The notes under the pieces were generated by a model. That model saw only the letters and a list, made by a program, of their open reading frames with translations, did no database searches and had not been told where the DNA came from. From contig JAAFJP010000001.1 of NCBI GenBank assembly GCA_013298125.1, forward strand, positions 124,001-188,000: a DNA stretch of 64,000 bases. Reading direction: 5' to 3'. The number at the start of each line of letters is the position of its first letter. Position 1 is the first letter of the stretch. A program made the position numbers and the translations under genes. This DNA is from Cytophagales bacterium. Lineage in GTDB: Bacteria; Bacteroidota; Bacteroidia; Cytophagales; Spirosomataceae. Of the stretch, positions 56,515 to 64,000 are shown one piece after another.

Positions 56515-59500
56515 TCAAAAACTCAAACTACTACCAGTTCCAAAACTCACACTACCTTGATTATCAAGACTTTTGATGAAGTAAGTGGAGGTATTGGGCA
56601 AGGACACTACATGACCAAAATTTACTTTTACATTATCCAAACTATTGGGCGTTCGTAAACACGTCCATACACTTGCATTATTCCATATCCCTGTTTTTGT
56701 ACTTTCCATTGGGCTTATGGAACTTATCACAAAAGGCTGAGAAGTTGCTGAACAGCCGTTTATGGTATTTGTAACGGTGTATGTGCCAACGCCATTTATT
56801 GTCAATAACGGGCTACTTGTACCAATATTTACCCCATTTTTTTTCCATTGGTAGGTTGCTCCACTACCAATAGAATTTGTGAGAATAGTCGCTCCATCAC
56901 CACAAATATAGGCTAATGGGCTACTCGGAAAAATAATTGCAGCAACGCCATTTTGTATTTCGATGGGATTACTCGTTCCCGTGCAAGTACCTTGATTTAC
57001 AATGACTTGATACGTTCCGCTTTGAGTTGGATTGTAAAAAGTGTTTGTTCCTCCCATAATGTTCACGCCATTTCTTTGCCACTGATACGTACCACCCGTA
57101 ATTGAATTGGTCGCTAAAGTGGCAGAAAGTAAATTACAAGATACATCATTTGAAGTACTTATACCAGATACTCTTGGTGTTAAGGTAGTAGCATTCAAAG
57201 ATACAGGGACATACCTTGTTGCTGTAGTACAAGTTCCTTGAGTTACTCTAACATTATAATTTCCTGCGGCATTGGTGCTATATATTGACGAAGTAGCATT
57301 TGGAATTAAAATATCATCCTTATACCATTGATAAGTATCAAAATTACCAGCGGGTGATAAACTTAAATTAATAGAAGCATCACTACATATATTTGATCCA
57401 TCTAAACCACTGAGAAAAGGAGAGGTTGGTGTTGTCCCTAAATTTAAGGTGAACACTGGCGAGGAAACAATACACCCTCCAAGAGTTGTAATATCTATAC
57501 TATAAGTTCCAGAGGTAGTTGGTTGATAGGTGGCAGTATTTGCTCCTGCAATAACTGAACCCGCATTTTTCCATTGATATTGATAGATTCCTGCTTTGGG
57601 AGTAACTGATAGTGTGGTATTACTACCACTACAAGCGGTTAGGCTATTATTTGAACTACTAATAAAGCCCCCAACATAACCAATTGAAGGTACTAATGAT
57701 GATGTTGCACTAACAGGAACTGCAGCCGCTGAACTATATGTACATGCTCCCTGTGTAGCTGTAAATGTATAATTACCAGCGGTGGTGGCTGTATATGAGC
57801 GAGTATTGATGTTTGGAATCAGTACATTGTCTTTGTACCATTGATGGACAAATGTATTTCCCAAATTTGTATTTAAAGTAACATAGCCATTATCACAAAG
57901 TTTATTACTTGATGGAGATGATGTTATGGTAGGGGTTGAGTTTCCGATGGTTACAGGAGTGGCTAATGACGAAATCGTACAAGTCCCCAAGGTTACATCC
58001 AATGTATAATTACCTGACACAGTGGCATTATGAAAATTCTGATTTGTACCAATATTTACCCCATCTTTTTTCCATTGATATGTATATGGAGATTTTGTGG
58101 AGGAGTTTGGAATAGATGAACTTAACAAAACCTCCGTACATCCGTAAGTTCCATTAATAGCACTTACAGAAATATTATTCCCTGAATTATACATGGTGTA
58201 AGCACTTGATAAAGCGGATTGAGATGCTCCTACAACTAATTGGACTTGATAGTTTCCAGCATCTGATACGAATAAAAAATAATTTGTTTGCCCTGCCAAT
58301 AATACGCCGTCTTTAAACCATCGATACATTACAGTAGGGTATGTTGATGAATAATTAGTCGTAAAAATCAGTTGTTTCCCACTATTTGTACAAATTACTC
58401 GGTCTGACGAATTTGAAGATATAGAAGGAGTAGCAATTGATGTGATTGTAGTTGTCGTTGAACAATCTTCATAAACCGACACACTACTTGTAGTAATAGT
58501 TTTAGTGCCTTTGGTTATGTCTAACGTATAAACGGCCGGAACGTTGGTGGTATAAGTTGCAAGAGTTGCTCCTGAAATTGCTACGCCATTTCGTTTCCAC
58601 TGGTAGGTGTAATCATTACAAGCTGTCGAAGCACTCAAAGTAGATGAACTTGGGCTACAAAAACGAGTACTTCCAGAAATAGACATACTTCCAAATTCCC
58701 CAAATATTTGTTGTATTTCTGAGGAAGTAGATGAGCAAGTTCCTTGTGTCACTCTGAGTTGATACTTACCACTACCAGTTTGTGCTGAATTATAAGAACT
58801 TGAAGTTGCCAAGGGAATATCAACACCATCTTTGACCCATTGGTAGGTTATATTTGAGAGTTTACCAACACTACCAAACAATTGAGCTTGGTTATTAGAA
58901 CAAGTGATGTCATTGACAAGACTACTCCCAACGCCTATGGGGGTTAAAGCATTACCAACTATTAATTTCATAGGGGCGGAAATAGACGAGCAAGATCCTT
59001 GATTGACTCTAAGAGTGTAAGAACCGGTGGTATTAGCTAAATATGTAAATACATCAGTTGCCGAAGGAATATCAATACCGTCTTTTATCCATTGATAAGT
59101 CAAACCTGTTCCGCAGCAAGTCTGACCTTGACGATAAAAATTAGTGATATTATGAGTTGCCCCCGTGCAAATACTCAGATCCCCTTCCAAAGAAGGAGGT
59201 GTAAGGCTACCAACTCTCAATGCCACAGGGAAACTCGCTCCCGTACAAGTGCCTTGGGTAATTTTTACAGAATAATATCCTGTTTGTGAAGCTGTATAAG
59301 TCGGATTAGTTTCTCCCGAAATGTCCACACCGTCCAATTGCCACTGATAAGTTGTACTTGCTGAACGATGGGAAGTCGAAAGAATCATTGAGCCACTGCA
59401 AATATTGAAGGGTTGAGAATAAACACTATAGTTAGGAGAAATATCTGTACCTCCGTATAACGAAATGGAATTATCTAATGAATTTGCTCCTGATACCAAT

Positions 59501-62349
59501 GATAACGTTGTGCTTAAAGACGTTACAGGTGTACAAGTCCCCTGCGTTACTCGTACAGAGTATGCTCCTGCCAAAGTTGCAGTATAGCTTGCAGAAGTTG
59601 CTCCAATAATATCAACGCCACCTCTCCTCCATTGATAAGTTGAAATGGGATTATTAGGACTGGCAGTAATGACTATTGATGTTCCGCTACAAAAAGAGGA
59701 AGAAGAACCGTTAAACGATATAAAAGGGGAAGCAATAGCATAAATTTGAATTGGACTTGATGTTTTTATACAAGTACCAACGATTGTTTTTAATGTATAA
59801 ATTCCTGGTATTCCAACTCCGTAAGATACAGATGTTGCTCCTGATATATCTAAACCATCTCTTTGCCATTGATAGGTTCGTCCACTTAAATTAGGAGTTT
59901 GAAGTGTAATTGAGTTACAAAGAACAACATCGTTACTCGAAATAGTAGGCGTATTATTTATCGAAATAAAATTACTTGGACTACTTACCGTGAGTGGATC
60001 AGTAGCTAAAACTCTGATTTTATAATTAGCACTCGTAGGTGTATTTCCATCTAAATTAACCATTATTGGGCTACTACTACCTGTTGCCAAAACTGTGGGT
60101 GTCAAAGGAAAATTACCGCTTGCATCTGAAAGTTGAACCTGAAAAGTATTCCCTCCATTGAATGTTCCAGTAGTGGTAAAACCGACTGAGAATGAACCGC
60201 CTGGGCATATATTGGTTGGTGATGGATTATCAAGCGTAATGGTTTGCAATTGTGCTACATTCACTACACCTGCAACTCGTTTGATGCTTGAACAATTAGT
60301 CTCTGCACAATTGGCATAAAAAGTAGTAGTGCTTGGAAGTTGAGGCGTTACGTAAGGATTTCCAGTATTTACTAAACTTCCTCCATTTAAAGCGTCGTAC
60401 CATGTAACCGTTCCCGCACAACCCGTTGCGGTTAAAGTAGCGGTTTGTCCGTTGTTGATATTTACAGGGGCAACACTCATTAAAGGTGGTTGGACGATGT
60501 TTAAGGCTAATGCTGTGCTTGTACCTGTACAACCATTTTGATTGTAAGTTGCGGTATAATTTCCTCCTTGATTGGTATATAGAAACGAAGAAGTTTCTCC
60601 TGCGATGGTTACGCTATTTCGTTGCCACGTAACAGGAGTATTATAATAATTTGTATTTCCTCCTTTCAAATCCAATCGAACCATTTTATTGATGCAAGAC
60701 AAATTATTATCACTCGCTGAAATGGTCAGGGTTGGAGCATTATTCGTAATTATAAGGGCATTCGAAACGACCGTGCAAGAGCCATTTACAACCCTAAGTG
60801 TGTAAGTTCCAGTACTATTTATGTATAAAGTGCTACCTGTTGAACCCGAAATATCTACCCCATCTTTTACCCATTGATAAGTATATATCCCACCCGAAAG
60901 ATTACTATTGTCAAAATAGAGAAATTTGTAATCACTGGTTCCACATAAATTTGTTGTTCCAGAAAAAGAAGGTATATAAATTTTGGGCGTAAAAGTTGTT
61001 CCGATGCTCACTGTTACAGGGTCGGATTCATTGGCACAAGAAGTTCCGTAACCATTCACCAATTTATACGTTCCAGATGCCGTGGCTGTATATGAAGAAT
61101 TGTTTGTACTTGTTGTTGCAACGCCGTCTTTGAGCCAAGTACCACGTAAATTAGCATTTACACCATTAATATTTTGGGTTAAAGTAAAACTCCCCGAACA
61201 AATAGAAGTAATATTCCCCGCAGTGATAACAGGCTTTTGGGAAGTTGTGCTACTCACAATCGTAACCCCTCTACTGTTTGTTGAACAGTTCCCTTGCGAA
61301 TAAATAACACTGTAAACACCTGCCTGATTGGCGAGATAGCTATTACTAATTGCTCCGCTAATGTTTACGCCATCTTTTTGCCATTGATACGAATACTGGG
61401 GCGAACTTTCAGAAGTTGCGTATAGTCTTTTACCAGAACTACTACCACATAAAGTTGTATCTCTGTCATTGAGTAAAATTGAGGGGATTAACCCCGTTCC
61501 AAAAGTAAGACGTTTCTCATCCGCTGTCGAAATACAAGTTCCATCGGTTGAGACTACTTTATAAAACCCTGATACAGTAGCATTATAGTCTCTATTGGTG
61601 GCACCCGAAATATTCACGCCGTCTTTTTGCCATTGATAAGTAGCGGTGTTACTAAAATAACTGGATTCTAATTTTTTTGTCGTTCCTGCACAAGCCACAT
61701 CATCACCATCAGACGTAATTGCCGTAAACGGGAATGCTGTCAAATTAAGCGAAACGCTGGTAGAATTTATACTACATCCTCCTTGGGTAGCCACAAAAGT
61801 GTAAGTACCTGCCACTGAAACTGTTAAACTACTTAACGTAGCCCCCGAAATATCCACGCCGTCCTTTTTCCATTGGTAGGTGATATTATTTGTCATTATT
61901 GTATTGTAATTATCACGAACTGTAGCATAATAGATTTTTGTTTTACCAGTACATAAATAGTCTGGATTAATATAAACTCGACGATTATTAACGTCTGTAA
62001 CTTCGGAACTTGTAATATTCCCAATTGTTAGATTTGGACTAAGCCCACTGCTGAAACTTCCCGAAGTAACTTGAACCGTATAATCCGTTCCATAAACAAA
62101 ACTCTGGATATTAGGAATGGAAACATTGATGGGACTCGAAGTAGCACTGGCAGTATTGATTATGGTTGTCCCTTTTCTGAGAGTAACAGTATAGGTTGTC
62201 CCAGTAACAAACCCCGTAGTAACAAAAGGAACTGTAATATTATTCCCTGCACAGTAGTTAGTCGAGGAAAGCGAACTAAGGGTAATTGTCTGTGAAAAAA
62301 CGTGTTCTGAAACGAACAAAAAGATAATAGCGAGTAAAAATTTTTTCAT
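56515..62349 (-). CDS. Large secreted/surface protein with many Ig-like repeats (YQWxKDGVxIxGAT...TQGTC)
   Basis: 1944 aa; signal peptide MKKFLLAIIFLFVSEHVFSQ; recurrent TYQWQKDGVNISGATNxxYxAxxxGxYxVxxTQGTC units. Confidence 0.9.
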   Translation of the reverse strand: MKKFLLAIIFLFVSEHVFSQTITLSSLSSTNYCAGNNITVPFVTTGFVTGTTYTVTLRKGTTIINTASATSSPINVSIPNIQSFVYGTDYTVQVTSGSFSSGLSPNLTIGNITSSEVTDVNNRRVYINPDYLCTGKTKIYYATVRDNYNTIMTNNITYQWKKDGVDISGATLSSLTVSVAGTYTFVATQGGCSINSTSVSLNLTAFPFTAITSDGDDVACAGTTKKLESSYFSNTATYQWQKDGVNISGATNRDYNATVSGFYKVVSTDGTCISTADEKRLTFGTGLIPSILLNDRDTTLCGSSSGKRLYATSESSPQYSYQWQKDGVNISGAISNSYLANQAGVYSVIYSQGNCSTNSRGVTIVSSTTSQKPVITAGNITSICSGSFTLTQNINGVNANLRGTWLKDGVATTSTNNSSYTATASGTYKLVNGYGTSCANESDPVTVSIGTTFTPKIYIPSFSGTTNLCGTSDYKFLYFDNSNLSGGIYTYQWVKDGVDISGSTGSTLYINSTGTYTLRVVNGSCTVVSNALIITNNAPTLTISASDNNLSCINKMVRLDLKGGNTNYYNTPVTWQRNSVTIAGETSSFLYTNQGGNYTATYNQNGCTGTSTALALNIVQPPLMSVAPVNINNGQTATLTATGCAGTVTWYDALNGGSLVNTGNPYVTPQLPSTTTFYANCAETNCSSIKRVAGVVNVAQLQTITLDNPSPTNICPGGSFSVGFTTTGTFNGGNTFQVQLSDASGNFPLTPTVLATGSSSPIMVNLDGNTPTSANYKIRVLATDPLTVSSPSNFISINNTPTISSNDVVLCNSITLQTPNLSGRTYQWQRDGLDISGATSVSYGVGIPGIYTLKTIVGTCIKTSSPIQIYAIASPFISFNGSSSSFCSGTSIVITASPNNPISTYQWRRGGVDIIGATSASYTATLAGAYSVRVTQGTCTPVTSLSTTLSLVSGANSLDNSISLYGGTDISPNYSVYSQPFNICSGSMILSTSHRSASTTYQWQLDGVDISGETNPTYTASQTGYYSVKITQGTCTGASFPVALRVGSLTPPSLEGDLSICTGATHNITNFYRQGQTCCGTGLTYQWIKDGIDIPSATDVFTYLANTTGSYTLRVNQGSCSSISAPMKLIVGNALTPIGVGSSLVNDITCSNNQAQLFGSVGKLSNITYQWVKDGVDIPLATSSSYNSAQTGSGKYQLRVTQGTCSSTSSEIQQIFGEFGSMSISGSTRFCSPSSSTLSASTACNDYTYQWKRNGVAISGATLATYTTNVPAVYTLDITKGTKTITTSSVSVYEDCSTTTTITSIATPSISSNSSDRVICTNSGKQLIFTTNYSSTYPTVMYRWFKDGVLLAGQTNYFLFVSDAGNYQVQLVVGASQSALSSAYTMYNSGNNISVSAINGTYGCTEVLLSSSIPNSSTKSPYTYQWKKDGVNIGTNQNFHNATVSGNYTLDVTLGTCTISSLATPVTIGNSTPTITSSPSSNKLCDNGYVTLNTNLGNTFVHQWYKDNVLIPNINTRSYTATTAGNYTFTATQGACTYSSAAAVPVSATSSLVPSIGYVGGFISSSNNSLTACSGSNTTLSVTPKAGIYQYQWKNAGSVIAGANTATYQPTTSGTYSIDITTLGGCIVSSPVFTLNLGTTPTSPFLSGLDGSNICSDASINLSLSPAGNFDTYQWYKDDILIPNATSSIYSTNAAGNYNVRVTQGTCTTATRYVPVSLNATTLTPRVSGISTSNDVSCNLLSATLATNSITGGTYQWQRNGVNIMGGTNTFYNPTQSGTYQVIVNQGTCTGTSNPIEIQNGVAAIIFPSSPLAYICGDGATILTNSIGSGATYQWKKNGVNIGTSSPLLTINGVGTYTVTNTINGCSATSQPFVISSISPMESTKTGIWNNASVWTCLRTPNSLDNVKVNFGHVVSLPNTSTYFIKSLDNQGSVSFGTGSSLSF

Positions 62350-62590
62350 GGGATATGAATTTATAGATTATGGAATAGTAATTTATACTCAAATTAATCA
62401 ATTCTTTTTGATGATACAACCCTCATTCTGCAAACGGTAAAAAACAAGGCTAAATCAAGCAATTTAAAGCACTTAGACTTTGTTTACGGTACTTTCCTAA
62501 GTTTTTATACCCCAAAAAACAGAAAATAAGCCTCCTCGTTTGCCATATAATTTTAAAGAATAATTTTACATAAAAAATAACAAAATCACC

Positions 62591-63148
62591 ATGGGAACAA
62601 CACTACAATATCAATTAGAGAATTTTTATGAAGTGAACGGCTACGGAGAAGAAGGAGGAATCAATAATAAATGGATTTGGTTGAAATTTAAGTATTTTTC
62701 ATTACCAATTCCCAATGTAAAAGGACGGCGAGAAAATGTTTGGCGACATGATATGCTACATATTCTCTTGGACTATCCGCCCACATGGAGAGGAGAAGGT
62801 CAAGTGGCAGGTTGGGTTTTGGGATCTGGTGGTTGGGGAAAGTTTTATGTAGCTTGGCTTTTTTGTTTATCAATCTTTGCTGTTGGGTTTGTTTTCTTTC
62901 CAAAATCTACTTTCGAGGGATTCGTCAGAGGTCGAAATACGTTGAGTCCGTATCTGTTGGGTATAGAAAAAGAAAAATTATTTACAGCTGATATAGAAAT
63001 TTTGAAAAAAGATTTTTTGTTCGATAAACCCAATTTTGAAGAAAAACCGATTGATAAAATACTTTTCGCAGCTTGGATATTAGTAACAATACTTTGGTAT
63101 AGCCTCCCAATTTTGGCACTAATCTTAGCCTATATTGCATTCAAGTAA
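62591..63148 (+). CDS. Hypothetical membrane protein with two predicted TM helices
   Basis: 185 aa; hydrophobic segments VAWLFCLSIFAVGFVFF and ILFAAWILVTILWYSLPILALILAYIAF. Confidence 0.7.
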   Translation: MGTTLQYQLENFYEVNGYGEEGGINNKWIWLKFKYFSLPIPNVKGRRENVWRHDMLHILLDYPPTWRGEGQVAGWVLGSGGWGKFYVAWLFCLSIFAVGFVFFPKSTFEGFVRGRNTLSPYLLGIEKEKLFTADIEILKKDFLFDKPNFEEKPIDKILFAAWILVTILWYSLPILALILAYIAFK

Positions 63149-63362
63149 AAATAACTGATTTTATAACCTATTTTGTTACGAAAAATTTTATACTTGCGAC
63201 TAATAGGCAGTGACTTGATAGCGTTCAAAAAGTCACAGCGTAAAAATACGGATTTTTTACCATTAGGTAATTTTACGCTAAAATGAGACATTTATGCTTA
63301 GTTACTTTGTATCGTTAAAACGAACGGAACAGCCCGTAACCCGTCTTATCTCTAAATAAAAT

Positions 63363-63752
63363 ATGAACGCATCAGTACAAAGTTTTTCTTATCCAACCGC
63401 CAATTTTAGAACCAATTTTCATCCCGTTATTTACACGGATAGAATGAAAACTTCCATCGTAATCAAAGATGTGATGATGTTGGAAGGCGAAGGAAATTAT
63501 ACTCATATTCATTTGAGTAATGGAAAGAAGATTTTATTATCAAAGACTTTAAAAGAATTTTGCGATACATTCAGTCAGTATGATTTTGCAAGAATCAGAA
63601 AGTCTTACCTCATTAACCTTAATTTTTTGAAAGAAGTAGATTTGTTGGGTGATGTGTCGGTAACGATGAAATCTGGACAAAAAATCGAAATTTCGAGACG
63701 AAGAAAAAATGCTTTTCAACAACAATTAAAGAGCTTTAAACAGAAGAATTAA
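63363..63752 (+). CDS. LytTR-type DNA-binding domain protein
   Basis: VIKDVMMLEGEGNYTHIHLSNGKKILLSKTLKEFCDTFSQYDFARIRKSYLINLNFLKEV. Confidence 0.92.
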   Translation: MNASVQSFSYPTANFRTNFHPVIYTDRMKTSIVIKDVMMLEGEGNYTHIHLSNGKKILLSKTLKEFCDTFSQYDFARIRKSYLINLNFLKEVDLLGDVSVTMKSGQKIEISRRRKNAFQQQLKSFKQKN

Positions 63753-63754
63753 TA

Positions 63755-63803
63755 AAAAGCCTTTACCTTTTTAAGGGGTTTTGAAGGTACTGGCTTTTTT
63801 TAA
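63755..63803 (+). terminator. Terminator-like hairpin after the LytTR gene
   Basis: AAAAAGCCTTTACCTTTTTAAGGGGTTTTGAAGGTACTGGCTTTTTTT. Confidence 0.55.
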
Positions 63804-64000
63804 AGATAAACTATTTTAGTGGTTAGGTGAATAGCAGACAGTTTCCTGAATTTTTCGGGGAACTGTTTTTTTTGCAACCACATAGAGTGCATAGGTTACA
63901 GAGGAAAATTATATGAGTCCATTTTTTACTTGAACATTTTAAGCGGTACGCTGCCCGATTGAACATTGAAAATCACTTTTTATTTCTTTAAATATCTCTC

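Noticed and set aside
1-64000. tRNA, rRNA or transposase genes
   Set aside because: Scanned by eye for T-loop-like GGTTCGAATCC motifs and for transposase motifs; none recognised. A tRNAscan-SE or ISEScan run would be needed to be certain.

Overview
The window looks like a chromosomal segment of a Bacteroidota bacterium, probably Cytophagales-like (inference from protein families, T9SS-type surface proteins and -33/-7-like promoters). No taxonomic search was possible. From left to right it contains: a truncated TonB-dependent receptor; an ECF sigma factor with two downstream envelope proteins; a surface-protein module made of a 4130-aa repeat protein with a C-terminal CHU_C/T9SS type-B-like domain, a PorP/SprF-like protein and a PD40/OmpA protein; a GH30 hydrolase; TatD, Crp/Fnr, HD-domain and DUF2911 genes; two AraC regulators; an amidohydrolase / aldo-keto reductase / creatininase group; two damaged DUF1016/YhcG-type nuclease genes; an AT-rich HTH plus FAD-oxidoreductase segment; purU, a MetE-like gene, a SIS gene and methylmalonyl-CoA epimerase; a GMC oxidoreductase with gluconate-DH subunit 3; an APC permease; a GT2; two cold-shock genes; lysS; a 1944-aa Ig-like repeat surface protein; and a LytTR regulator. 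The most interesting unexplained signals are: (1) short palindromes inserted in frame at the same linker of two DUF1016/YhcG homologues; (2) several families of long inverted-repeat (MITE/REP-like) elements, three of which share a GGACGAATGCT core and distort predicted start codons; (3) the giant adhesin/PorP/OmpA module next to an ECF sigma factor, with a 174-aa extension ahead of the likely signal peptide; (4) a protein that appears to combine a cytoplasmic region, one transmembrane helix and a beta-barrel-like domain. No tRNA, rRNA, CRISPR array or transposase was recognised.
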